DNA of 64,000 nt from Streptomyces sp. SJL17-4. GTDB lineage: Bacteria; Actinomycetota; Actinomycetes; Streptomycetales; Streptomycetaceae. The notes beneath the pieces are model-generated. The model worked only from the letters and a program-made list of their open reading frames with translations. It did not search any database and was not told the DNA's origin. Position numbers and translations under genes: made by a program. This document shows, piece after piece, positions 33,832 through 41,951 of this stretch (within the stretch, counting starts at the first letter, position 1; each line of letters starts with the position of its first letter). Location of the stretch: NCBI RefSeq assembly GCF_036826855.1, contig NZ_CP104578.1, positions 8,304,501 through 8,368,500 on the forward strand, in the 5' to 3' direction.

Positions 33832-34047
33832 GTGACCGACAGCAAGAACATCAACAACCCCGTGGGCCAGGGCGGCGGCCAGCGCAAGAAGCTGTCCCGC
33901 GCGGAACGGCAGAACAACGGTCCGCACCGAAACCTCGACCGCCGGAATGCGGCCGACAAGAAGGCGGAGCTGGTGCGCAAGATGCGCGAGAAGACGCACG
34001 CAACTGAGGACGCCGCGCAGGCGGGCGACGACACCGCACAGAACTGA
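33832..34047 (+). CDS. DUF6243 family protein
   Basis: A 71-residue highly charged protein. The features are a glycine hinge followed by RKKLSRAERQ, then KKAELVRKMREKTH, the pattern I associate with DUF6243 of Streptomyces. It is strongly basic in the middle and likely disordered or nucleic-acid-associated, but its function is unknown. GTG 33832 has GGGAGA seven bases upstream. It is monocistronic. Confidence 0.7.
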   Translation: MTDSKNINNPVGQGGGQRKKLSRAERQNNGPHRNLDRRNAADKKAELVRKMREKTHATEDAAQAGDDTAQN

Positions 34048-34869
34048 CGCCTTGCCGCCCGGCCACCGTGTGAGTGCTGCGGAAGGTGGCCGCGAGGACC
34101 GGCAGCGCCCGTCTTGATCGAACCAGACTGCACGGCGGGTTAGTCGCGGGTGAAACCGGTCACACGTCTCCGCGCGGCGGTGCCATAGCGGCAGGTGGAG
34201 GTGGCCGTCACGGCCTGCTCGGCTTGGCAGGCGCCAGGCGCCAGGCGCCAGGTGCCGGCTCGGCGCCGGGCTCCAGCGGCACCACGTCCAGAACCGCACT
34301 CCACGACACGCGGCCAGCCTCCAGCGCGACGACGCAGGAGCACAGCCAAGCCAACCGGGGATCACCTGGTGCCTCGCACCACCGCGGCCGCAGGTGCGGT
34401 ACTACGAGCGGTCCGAGCAGGTCGCCGCATCCGGTCGCAGCCACGGCGGGGCGTCCGCTGCCGGCACCAGGCGGCCGTCGGCGGCGCGCGGTCGGCCGCC
34501 TCCAGCTCATCCATCAGTACTTCGCCGTTCCCATATCTGCGGAGACGGTCCCTGCGCCAAGCTCCCTGCGCCAAGCTCCCTACGCCAAGCGCACCCATGA
34601 GGCCATCCCGTCCTACTTGCCCGCTTGCGCGGGGATGGTTGGCTTCGTTCACGAGAACGAGCAGCAGATGTTCACTACTTCGGGAGGCAGGAAGACTGGT
34701 GACTGTTCGAATCCTCCTGCTGGTGCGAGAGCGTCGAGGTGAGTTCGCTGACTACGGCCTCGGGGAACATCGGTCCAGCGGCGGTTATCAGTGAGAACGA
34801 TCATGCGGAACCTCGCCGGGCCGATGTCCCGCTGGGGTTCGGTGCCGTTGCGTGGCGGGAGCTCTCGGG
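34048..34869. other. 820-bp gap with short tandem repeats
   Basis: No gene is supported on either strand. It contains a GGCGCCA-type tandem near 34230-34256 and three copies of a CTGCGCCAAGCTCC unit near 34550-34592. A GTTCGAATCC string near 34703 recalls a tRNA T-loop, but no cloverleaf can be drawn. Confidence 0.5.
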
Positions 34870-35760
34870 TCAGCCGGCCGGGTTGTGTGTCTCTTCGGGA
34901 GCCTGCGGTCGGGAAGCGGAGGTGCCGGTCCAGCTGGCGAGGAGGGCGAGGGCTTCGGCGGAGGGGGAGGCGGGTTCGGGGGTGTAGATGGTGAGGGTCT
35001 GTTCGGGGTCGCCTTCGACGGCCAGGACCAGGTAGTCGAGGGTGAGGTCGCCGACGAGCGGGTGGTGGAGGCGTTTGGTGCCGGTGGTGTGGGCGACGAC
35101 GTTGTGGTCGGCCCACATGCGGCGGAAGGCGTCGCTGTGCAGGGACAGCTCTCCGATCAGCTCGGTGAGCTGCGGGTCGTCGGGGTGGCGTCCGGCGTAC
35201 AGGCGCAGCATGGCCAGGCAGTCGCCGGCGACCCGGTCCCAGTCGGCGTACAGCGCGCGGGCGGCCTCGTCGAGGAAGACGAAGCGGGCGAAGTTGCGCT
35301 CGCGGCGGGGCCGGGCCTCGAAGTCGGTGTAGAGGGCGTGGGCGAGCTTGTTGGAGGCCAGGACGTCCGTGCGCCGTCCCTGCACCACGGCGGGGACGCT
35401 GAGGGAGTCCAGGGTCCGGTAGAGGACCGGGTGGACTCGTTGGGGAGCGAGGGGGCGCTTGCGGCGGGCCCGGGTGGTGGCGGTGGGCTGGGCGAGGTCG
35501 AAGAGGTGGGCGCGTTCGGCGTCGTCCAGGTGCAGGGCGCGGGCGACGGCCTCCAGGACGGTTTCGGAGACGCCCTGGGTACGGCCCCGCTCCAGGCGGA
35601 TGTAGTAGTCGACGCTGACTCCGGCGAGCTGGGCGACTTCCTCGCGGCGCAGCCCCGGCACGCGGCGGGGCCCGCCGTGCGGGGTGAGGCCGGCCTGTTC
35701 GGGGGTGATCCGGGCCCGGCGGGTGCGCAGGAACTCGCGGATCTCGCTGCTGCGGTCCAT
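34870..35760 (-). CDS. HTH regulator with MmyB-type ligand domain
   Basis: A 296-residue protein. Residues 1-75 are an XRE-type helix-turn-helix (EIREFLRTRRARITPEQAGL, then VPGLRREEVAQLAGVSVDYY, RLERGR). Residues 105-275 form the MmyB-like domain common in Streptomyces (ASNKLAHALYTDF, DRVAGDCLAMLRLYAGRHPD, LSLHSDAFRRMWADHNV, THPLVGDL-like HHPLVGDLTLDYL). These proteins often regulate a divergently encoded dehydrogenase. Here two SDR genes lie opposite. ATG 35760 is clear. Confidence 0.9.
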   Translation of the reverse strand: MDRSSEIREFLRTRRARITPEQAGLTPHGGPRRVPGLRREEVAQLAGVSVDYYIRLERGRTQGVSETVLEAVARALHLDDAERAHLFDLAQPTATTRARRKRPLAPQRVHPVLYRTLDSLSVPAVVQGRRTDVLASNKLAHALYTDFEARPRRERNFARFVFLDEAARALYADWDRVAGDCLAMLRLYAGRHPDDPQLTELIGELSLHSDAFRRMWADHNVVAHTTGTKRLHHPLVGDLTLDYLVLAVEGDPEQTLTIYTPEPASPSAEALALLASWTGTSASRPQAPEETHNPAG

Positions 35761-35776
35761 GGGTCCACCGTACGGC

Positions 35777-35820
35777 GGTACCTGGCAGGTCAGCGTGCTG
35801 GAAGGGGGTACTGGCAGACC
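35777..35820. promoter_or_regulatory. Repeated GGTAC(C)TGGCAG motif in the HTH/SDR divergent promoter
   Basis: GGTACCTGGCAGGT (35777-35790) and GGTACTGGCAGACC (35807-35820) are near-identical direct copies 30 bp apart, just upstream of the HTH gene start. They are good candidates for the binding sites of that regulator in front of the SDR genes. Confidence 0.55.
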
Positions 35821-35999
35821 CCCGGAAGAGCCGTACCCCGTACGCGGGCCCGGGCGGGGTCGACGGGTGGTTGCCTGGACAGCGGGCCCGGTGCACGGCA
35901 CTGATCATTCGAGAAGTACGCGCCGTAACGGCACGTAGGAGATCGTCGCTGCCGCTGTCCCTGGTTTTACGCCGTACGTCTGGAGAAGAGGACACCTCG

Positions 36000-36764
36000 A
36001 TGGCTTCGAAACTGACCGGCACCGTCGCGCTCGTCACCGGCGCCAGCAGCGGTATCGGTGCCGCCACAGCCCGACGGCTCGCCGAGGACGGGGCCTCGGT
36101 GGCGCTCGTGGCCCGCCGCAAGGACCGCCTGGAGACCCTTGCCGCCGAGATCGAGCAGGCGGGCGGCACCGCGCTGGTAGTGGCAGCGGACATCACCGAC
36201 CGCCTCCAGGCCGAGGACGCCGTACAGCAGGTCATCGAGCGGTACGGACGGCTGGACACCCTGGTCAACAATGCCGGTCTGATGCTCCTGGGCCCCGTCG
36301 TCGGCGCGGACGCCCATGAGTGGGACCGCATGATCGCCGTCAACGTCCAGGGCCTGCTCTACGCCACCCGCGCCACCCTGCCGCACCTGCTGAAGGCGGC
36401 AGAACAGGACCCGCGCCAGGTCGCCGACATCGTCAACATCGGCTCCTACGCCGGCCGCGTGGCCAGCCGGGGCTTCGGCGTCTACAACGCCACCAAGTTC
36501 GGCGTGCACGCCTTCACCGAGTCCCTGCGCCAGGAAGTCACCCAGCGCCACGTGCGCGTCGGTGTCCTGGAGCCGGGCGCCGTGGAGAGCGAACTGGGCA
36601 CGCACAACAAGCCCGAGGTCCGCGGTGAACTGATCGACCCGTACTTCGAGGGGACCGAGGTTCTAGCCGCCGAGGACATCGCCGACGGCGTCGCCTACAT
36701 GGTCACCCGTCCCCGCCACGCCGCCATCGGCGAGCTGTGGATCATGCCTACCGAACAGGGCTGA
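36000..36764 (+). CDS. SDR-family oxidoreductase
   Basis: A 254-residue short-chain dehydrogenase. The Rossmann nucleotide loop is TGASSGIG near residues 14-21, with ALVARRKDRL after the second strand, suggesting preference for NADP(H). Then come NNAG (near 90) and the catalytic Ser and YNATK (Tyr-x-x-x-Lys). The sequence ends HAAIGELWIMPTEQG, typical of the YdfG/serine-3-dehydrogenase-like group. ATG 36000 follows GAAGAGGA. It is followed after 64 bp by a second SDR gene in the same direction, probably one operon under the divergent HTH regulator. The substrate is unknown. Confidence 0.9.
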   Translation: MASKLTGTVALVTGASSGIGAATARRLAEDGASVALVARRKDRLETLAAEIEQAGGTALVVAADITDRLQAEDAVQQVIERYGRLDTLVNNAGLMLLGPVVGADAHEWDRMIAVNVQGLLYATRATLPHLLKAAEQDPRQVADIVNIGSYAGRVASRGFGVYNATKFGVHAFTESLRQEVTQRHVRVGVLEPGAVESELGTHNKPEVRGELIDPYFEGTEVLAAEDIADGVAYMVTRPRHAAIGELWIMPTEQG

Positions 36765-36828
36765 CCCCGTCCCCGCTCGGCAACACCACGCACGGGGCGC
36801 CTCCTTCGGCGCCCGGAAGGACACTCTC

Positions 36829-37674
36829 ATGAGCAAGGTCATTTTCGTCACTGGTGCCGGACGCGGTCTGGGCACGGACATCGTCCGCCAGGCCCTCGCG
36901 GCCGGCCATCAGGTCGTCGCCACCGGCCGCCGCCCCGAGGAGGTCGAGAAGACCTTGGGTGGCCCGCAGGACAACCTGCTGGTTACCAAGCTGGACGTCA
37001 CCAACCTGGACGACGCGCACACGGCCGTACAGGCCGCGGTCGACCGCTTCGGCCGCATCGACGTCCTGATCAACAACGCTGGGAACTTCTTCGCCGGCTA
37101 CTTCGAGGAGGTCTCCCCGGCGCACATGCGGCAGCAGATCGAGACCAACCTCTTCGGCCCGATGAACGTCACCCGCGCCGTCCTGCCCGTCATGCGCGCT
37201 CAGCGCGACGGCCACGTCATCACCATCTCCTCGCTCGCCGGTCAGGTCGGCACGGAGTTCACCTCCGCCTACGCCGCGTCCAAGTTCGGCGTCGAGGGCT
37301 GGACGGAAGCCCTGCACCACGACATCGCCCCGTACAACATCCGCACCACGATCGTGGAGCCCGGCTACTTCCGCACCGAGCTGCTCGTGGACGCCTCCAC
37401 CACCTGGCCCGAGCCGACCATCGACGACTACGCCGAGCGCACCACCGCCACGGTCGAAGCATGGAAGAGCATCAACGGGCAGCAGCCCGGCGACCCCGCC
37501 AAGCTCGCCCACGCCCTGCTGACCCTGGCCGGCCAGGACCAGCCGCCGCTGCGCTTCGTCGCCGGCGCCGACGCCATCGAGGGCGTCTCGGCCAAGGCAA
37601 GGGAACTCCTCGCCCAAGCTGAGGCCTCCCGCGAACTGGGCGGCAACCTCGCACACGACGACACCAATGCCTGA
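36829..37674 (+). CDS. SDR-family oxidoreductase
   Basis: A 281-residue short-chain dehydrogenase. TGAGRGLG forms the nucleotide loop, ATGRRPEEV follows the second strand (NADP-type arginines), and NNAG, TISSLAGQ (catalytic Ser) and YAASKFGVEG (Tyr-x-x-x-Lys) follow. The C-terminal extension (WKSINGQQPGDPAKLAHALL) matches the oxidoreductase subgroup common beside MmyB-type regulators. GGAAGGA precedes ATG 36829. It shares only the family fold with the upstream SDR, so the two may act on different substrates in one small pathway or detoxification response. Confidence 0.9.
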   Translation: MSKVIFVTGAGRGLGTDIVRQALAAGHQVVATGRRPEEVEKTLGGPQDNLLVTKLDVTNLDDAHTAVQAAVDRFGRIDVLINNAGNFFAGYFEEVSPAHMRQQIETNLFGPMNVTRAVLPVMRAQRDGHVITISSLAGQVGTEFTSAYAASKFGVEGWTEALHHDIAPYNIRTTIVEPGYFRTELLVDASTTWPEPTIDDYAERTTATVEAWKSINGQQPGDPAKLAHALLTLAGQDQPPLRFVAGADAIEGVSAKARELLAQAEASRELGGNLAHDDTNA

Positions 37675-37978
37675 CACCACCCCCGCACCGGGCAGGCCAA
37701 CCGACCCGCCCGGTGCGCCAAGAAGACGCGGTCACAGTCAGCTGACCCGTCCCCGGGCGCGGTTCGTTCAGTAGGTCCTCGCCCAGGTCGACGCCATCGG
37801 GGTTCAGGCCAGCCCTGTGCAGATACACCAGGTGATCACCGGAGCCGAAGGCACGGCCGAGAATCGCGCCGTCAACATGGACGCGGCGTCCGCGCTCGGC
37901 TCGGGCAGCTGGGCTCGTTCGAATCTTTACGGCCTCCAGGTGCCTCCCAATCTCGTGAACAATCGCTGCTCAACGTCG
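37675..37978. other. Gap up to the ISL3 insertion point
   Basis: About 300 bp with no gene recognised. It ends in the left copy of the ISL3 target duplication (CAACGTCG, 37971-37978). Joining it to the DNA after 40512 does not reveal an interrupted gene. Confidence 0.4.
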
Positions 37979-38027
37979 GGCTCTGGTCCACTTCTTGTGG
38001 AGGCTCACGGACAGTGATGTCAGTGGT

Positions 38028-38355
38028 GTGTGGTGGGATGGCCGGACTGCGCCGTTGATCTTCTGGGAGCCCTTCGTGACGTCCTCGTACCCATCCCTGA
38101 CTCACGCCTTGGCCGAAGCTTTGGTCGATGTCCTGTGGTTCATCGACGGCAGCGAAGACGAGCAGATGGATCCGGACGACGCGGTCAAGGTCCTGGAGGG
38201 CGTCGCCCACGTGGTCAGCACGCTGTCGAAATGATCAGCAACAGGAGTTGAGCGCCCTACTCGGGGAGATGGCAGCCGCCGAGACCAACCCAGCTCGCCG
38301 CAAGTTCCTGGAAGAGTTCCCGGAGGGCTTCGGGCTCATCGACGATGCGTCCTGA
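38028..38355 (+). pseudogene. Frameshifted passenger gene of the ISL3 element
   Basis: Codons from GTG 38028 read VWWDGRTAPLIFWEPFVTSS, continue through EALVDVLWFIDGSEDEQMDP and end VVSTLSK-stop at 38234. Removing one A from the AAA at 38229-38231 joins this to NDQQQELSALLGEMAAAETN and ends FGLIDDAS at 38355, giving about 108 residues. The continuous acidic helical character across the join shows that the two halves were one protein. The start is uncertain because no ribosome binding site is seen. Its function is unknown. A sequencing error is an alternative explanation. Confidence 0.65.
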
Positions 38356-38428
38356 ACGATTCAGCTTGCCGTACAAGACAGGCACCAAACCGCGTCGCGG
38401 GGTTGATCATCCACCCAGACTCAGCACC

Positions 38429-38779
38429 ATGAACCCGACGATGTTGGATAGCGGCATGGTGAGACGCAAGAAGGAGAAGAAGAAGCGGCCCGCCTGGGGC
38501 ATTCCGAAGGGGATCGTCCTGTTGGCGACGCCGGAGGGCTGGCGTACCAGCGTCCTCACCGAAAGCGGAATGCTCTGCGGACGGCTGGACGTGCCGATCA
38601 ACACCGACCCACAAGACGCGCGGTCTGCGGCGGCGGTGATGGTGACGGAACTCGCGCGCGACTTCCACGACACCGACGTCGAGGTGAGCTGGGAGCCGCC
38701 CCAGGAGCCTTGGTCATGGACCGCCCAAGTCACCCTCGCCGCCGAAAACGACTCACCTTCGCCGGACGCCGAAGGTTAA
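38429..38779 (+). CDS. Passenger protein of the ISL3 element (unknown)
   Basis: A 116-residue soluble protein. After MNPTMLDSGMVRRKKEKKKR, a strongly basic start, it has a compact alpha/beta part (GIVLLATPEGWRTSVLTESG, DARSAAAVMVTELARDFHDT, DVEVSWEPPQEPWSWTAQV). I recall similar short Streptomyces proteins of unknown role. ATG 38456 is an alternative start. It lies between the frameshifted passenger gene and the 3' end of the transposase, in the opposite direction to the latter. Its stop is only 9 bp from the transposase stop. Confidence 0.65.
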   Translation: MNPTMLDSGMVRRKKEKKKRPAWGIPKGIVLLATPEGWRTSVLTESGMLCGRLDVPINTDPQDARSAAAVMVTELARDFHDTDVEVSWEPPQEPWSWTAQVTLAAENDSPSPDAEG

Positions 38780-38788
38780 ACGGCAAGC

Positions 38789-40384
38789 TCAGGAGTAGAG
38801 CAGGACCCGCTTGCGGAGGAGTTCGAAGCCTGCGCGGCCGAACATCTGGCGTTTCAGCATCTTGATCCGGTTGACATGGCCCTCGACGACTCCGGAGTTC
38901 CACGGCTGCGAGAGCCCGGCAGTGACGGCGTCGAGGTCGCGCTCTAGGTGCCGGGCGAATCGCTGGAGGCTGGGCAGGTCTGCGGTGGTCGCGGCCTCGA
39001 TCCATGCCGGCAGTTGATGGCCTTGCAGCCGAGTAAGCATGTGGGCGAAGAAGCGCACGTGCCCGGCGAGTGCGTCCAGTTCAGGGCAGTTCGCCAGTAC
39101 GGCCTTGAGCTGGAGCCGGTCGCTCTCGGCCAAGGCGTCGGGGTGGGTAAGGATCCAGCGGGTGACGGCGCGGGCGGATGGCGGCCGGGGGCCGATCGGC
39201 TGGGGCTTGCCACGCAGATTCCGGCTCACGTAGGCGCGGACGTTGCCGTAGCCGTCCGGATAGCCCTGTTCCCTGATCTCCTCCCACAGTTTCCAGGCGT
39301 TGGTGCAGCCCTCCTGCCATCGCTGGTCGAGGAAGGGCTTGAAGGCATCGAGCTTGGTGGGGCGACTTTGCCACTGCCCGGTGAACAGCTGCTCCGGCTC
39401 GGTGGCGCAGGAGAAGCGAAGGACGGTGTTGAGGCCCATGCCGAGTTGCCGGGCGATGGACCGCTTGCTGTGGCCGGCGGCCAGGAGCGCGTGGACGGTG
39501 GCGTGCTTGGCGCGGGTCCGCTCAGCAAATCGGTGCCCTGTCGGCCACGGCGACGATGCGGGCGACTCCGACGCCTGCTGTGGTTCCTGCAGCTGCACCG
39601 GTGACGGGCGCAGGCAGGCACGGTGCCGGTAGACGCACTTCTCGGCCGCTTCACCGAGGTTGTGCCAGAGGTGCCATCTGTCGGCGACCTGGAGAGCTTG
39701 CGGGGCACCGCGGGTGGCACCTTCGGCGTAGAAGGCGGCGCGGTCCCGGCAGATGATCTCAATTCCCGGTCGCTCGGACAGCCAGGCCGCGAGGGTGTCC
39801 GCCTCGCGGTCCGGCAGGAGGTCCACCGGCCGGCGTGTCTCGACGTCAACGAGCACAGTTCCGTAGATCCGGCCCTTGCGCTGAGCGTATTCGTCCACGC
39901 CGAGCACGCGGGGCGTGGCGGTGGGCGGATCCGGCAGCGAGGTAATCAGCCTCAGCAGCGTGTTCCGGCTGACTCGCACCCCGAAGGCATCCGACATCCG
40001 GGCGCCTGCCCGTCCCGCGAGCGCGAGACCGACCGAGACCAGCGTCGATCGCAGCCGCTCCGTCCGCCGACCGAACCGGCGCGTGAGTCGCGGCACCTGC
40101 TCGACAAATGTCTTGCGCGGGCAGGACTCCTCCGCGTAGACGAACCGGCGCACTCGTAACGAGACCACGACAAGCTTCCCAGCGGTCGGCAGGTCACGGG
40201 GAAACCGCAGGTAGGAACCGTGTATTCGCCCCGACCAACACCCGCAGCCCGGACAGACCGCCCTACTGGCCATGGTCTGGGCCTCTACGCGCACGACAGT
40301 GTCAGCCACCTCGACCGACTCCACCGCCACGTTCTCTACTGACCAGAACAGCAGCTCATCCAGCTGCGGCCGTACGTCGTTCAC
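38789..40384 (-). CDS. ISL3-family transposase
   Basis: A 531-residue transposase from GTG 40384. An N-terminal zinc-binding HTH region shows RAVCPGCGCWSGRIHGSYLR and later a cysteine in EESCPRKTFVEQVPRL. The catalytic domain has VLGVDEYAQRKGRIYGTVLV, with its first acidic residue, a second near ICRDRAAFYAEGA, and the final WNSGVVEGHVNRIKMLKRQM with the conserved glutamate. HTH-like KRSIARQLGMGLNTVLRF lies in the insertion. The frame is intact and the element ends are present, so it may be active. No ribosome binding site is clear at GTG 40384, so the precise start is uncertain. Confidence 0.9.
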   Translation of the reverse strand: MNDVRPQLDELLFWSVENVAVESVEVADTVVRVEAQTMASRAVCPGCGCWSGRIHGSYLRFPRDLPTAGKLVVVSLRVRRFVYAEESCPRKTFVEQVPRLTRRFGRRTERLRSTLVSVGLALAGRAGARMSDAFGVRVSRNTLLRLITSLPDPPTATPRVLGVDEYAQRKGRIYGTVLVDVETRRPVDLLPDREADTLAAWLSERPGIEIICRDRAAFYAEGATRGAPQALQVADRWHLWHNLGEAAEKCVYRHRACLRPSPVQLQEPQQASESPASSPWPTGHRFAERTRAKHATVHALLAAGHSKRSIARQLGMGLNTVLRFSCATEPEQLFTGQWQSRPTKLDAFKPFLDQRWQEGCTNAWKLWEEIREQGYPDGYGNVRAYVSRNLRGKPQPIGPRPPSARAVTRWILTHPDALAESDRLQLKAVLANCPELDALAGHVRFFAHMLTRLQGHQLPAWIEAATTADLPSLQRFARHLERDLDAVTAGLSQPWNSGVVEGHVNRIKMLKRQMFGRAGFELLRKRVLLYS

Positions 40385-40657
40385 GGGGCAGAACTGTCGA
40401 CCCCACTCCACCCGGTCGGGACGATTTTCGGGCGACCTCGACAGGCATCTAACGACGAGCAACAGTCACGCTGCGTACGCGACCACAAGAAGTGGACCAG
40501 AGCCCAACGTCGTGAACAAAGCCAGATGGTCTGTGGGCGGCGCAGATGATGCGCGTTGGCCGAAACGGAACCTGATTCACCTGGTGGCTCGTCTTGGGGG
40601 ACAGGGGGAGCGTGGACGGGAAGCCGGTTGGAGCGGCCGGATCGTGGTGTGACGTCG

Positions 40658-41674
40658 ATGGTGAGGGCAGTGGTGCTTTGGCGGGCGCGGCGTTGGGCCG
40701 CGTGGTGGGTTCCGGGTGCGCGCGAGACGGGGGATGAGAGGGGCCGATCGGTCTGGACGCGGGGGCGGGTGTCTGCTGCCTGCGCTGTGCTGACGGCAGG
40801 GCTGTTGGCGTTCCACTCGGCGGTGCCCGACTCCGTAGACGGTCTGGGCAGTTTGCTGGAAGTCTTCCTGCCTTGGCTCGGCCTGGCTGTCGCGGCGTTG
40901 TTCGGCGTGGCGCTGCTGCGCCGTTCGGCGACCGCGCTGGTGGCCCTGCTGCTGCCGGTGGCGGCCTGGACGTACCTCTTCGGTGGACTGCTCCTGCCTG
41001 GTGGGAAGCTCGACGCGCAGGAGCTGCTGGTGGTGCAGCACAACGTCAGCGACGAGAACCCCGACCCTGAGGGCACGGCCCTTTCCCTGGCGGACGCCGA
41101 GCCCGATCTCATCGCGCTGCAGGAGCTGGTGCCCCCGGCGCTGCCGGTCTACGAGAGGACGCTCGCCCCGGCCTTTCCGTACCACGCGGTCCGGGGCACC
41201 GTCGGACTGTGGTCGAAGCATCCGCTGACCGGCGTCCGGCTGCTGGATGTCAAACCGCAGGGGATTGCTGGGCCCTGGAGCCGCGCACTGCGGGCCGTGG
41301 TCCACACGCCGCGTGGAGAGATCGCGGCGTACGTCGCGCACCTGCCCTCAGTACGCGTTCGGGCGACCGGCCTCGCCTCGTCTTGGCGTGACGAGAGCGC
41401 CGGCCTGCTGGGCAAGGCCATCGCGGCTGAGAAGGTGAGAACAGTGATCCTGTTGGGCGACCTCAATGGCACGGTCGACGACCGCGGGCTGGCCCCGCTG
41501 ACCTCACGGATGAACGTGGCGCAGCGCGGCTTCGCCTTCAGCTTCCCCGCCGCCTTCCCATTGGCCCGGATCGACCAGATCATGGCCCGCTCAGCGACCG
41601 TCGGTCGCATCCGCACCTTGCCCGCCACCGGCAGCGACCATCTGCCGGTCGCCGCCGGGATCGCACTGCACTGA
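40658..41674 (+). CDS. VanJ-like membrane endonuclease/exonuclease/phosphatase-family protein
   Basis: A 338-residue protein. Three membrane helices lie in the first 130 residues (near AACAVLTAGLLAFHSAV, FLPWLGLAVAALFGVALL and ALVALLLPVAAWTYLFGG). The outer domain then has the EEP phosphoesterase fold: LVVQHNVSDEN, LIALQELVPP (catalytic Glu), GLWSKHPLTG, LLGDLNGTVDD (Asp/Asn) and ATGSDHLPVAAG (terminal His). The layout matches VanJ-type proteins, one of which gives teicoplanin resistance in Streptomyces coelicolor. Whether this copy does so is unknown. ATG 40658 is used, and GTG 40649 is possible. Confidence 0.75.
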   Translation: MVRAVVLWRARRWAAWWVPGARETGDERGRSVWTRGRVSAACAVLTAGLLAFHSAVPDSVDGLGSLLEVFLPWLGLAVAALFGVALLRRSATALVALLLPVAAWTYLFGGLLLPGGKLDAQELLVVQHNVSDENPDPEGTALSLADAEPDLIALQELVPPALPVYERTLAPAFPYHAVRGTVGLWSKHPLTGVRLLDVKPQGIAGPWSRALRAVVHTPRGEIAAYVAHLPSVRVRATGLASSWRDESAGLLGKAIAAEKVRTVILLGDLNGTVDDRGLAPLTSRMNVAQRGFAFSFPAAFPLARIDQIMARSATVGRIRTLPATGSDHLPVAAGIALH

Positions 41675-41702
41675 GGGGATGGCCCCGACAGCGCCCGCGT
41701 TC

Positions 41703-41748
41703 AAGATGTCGATCTTGCGCTACCTGCATTCGGGGGGATGTCCCCCGG
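41703..41748 (+). terminator. Two hairpins after the VanJ-like gene
   Basis: AAGAT-GTCG-ATCTT (41703-41716) and CGGGGG-N5-CCCCCG (41731-41747) follow the stop at 41674. The second is a stable GC stem, as in factor-independent terminators of high-GC bacteria, but no T-tract follows. Confidence 0.4.
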
Positions 41749-41769
41749 AGGGGAGGGTTTCGGCTGTCT

Positions 41770-41897
41770 CGATTGAGCGGTGCCGACTGTCCAAGCGTGT
41801 CCTACAAGGGCTAGCTCGCTTCGCGGCTATGTGTGCGGCCCTCATCTGCCTCCGCCGCCTCGTTCGTGCGGACGCTCGCAACCGGTCAGCATCGTGA
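41770..41897 (+). pseudogene. IS5-family transposase tail fragment
   Basis: Codons end VLQGLARFAAMCAALICLRR then LVR, which resembles the last residues of IS5 transposases (DxHxGLxxLACxLICLRRL). Only about 25 codons are recognisable. Confidence 0.35.
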
Positions 41898-41951
41898 TCG
41901 TTGGCTCGTCCGGTTAATCGGGTACTCAGGTCCGGCAAGGCCGGCCAGCGG

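Larger units (their letters stand above)
37979..40504. mobile_element. Complete ISL3-family element with two passenger genes
   Basis: A 2526-bp element. Its ends are a perfect 22-bp inverted repeat beginning GGCTCTGGTCCACTTCTT (37979-38000 and 40483-40504). It is flanked by an exact 8-bp duplication CAACGTCG (37971-37978 and 40505-40512), the length expected for ISL3. The transposase (38789-40384) reads leftward. Between its 3' end and the left terminus lie two + strand genes with no transposase features, one with a frameshift (38028-38355) and one intact (38429-38779). ISL3 elements are usually 1.3-2.3 kb, and passenger genes are known in the family. Confidence 0.9.

Noticed and set aside
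34680..34730. tRNA-like TPsiC string (GTTCGAATCC)
   Set aside because: The flanking bases do not pair as a T-stem, no anticodon arm or acceptor stem can be drawn and no CCA context exists.
38740..40440. ISL3 borders just outside the transposase based on a CGAAAA similarity
   Set aside because: No target duplication flanks those positions, whereas 37979-40504 has perfect 22-bp ends and an exact 8-bp duplication.
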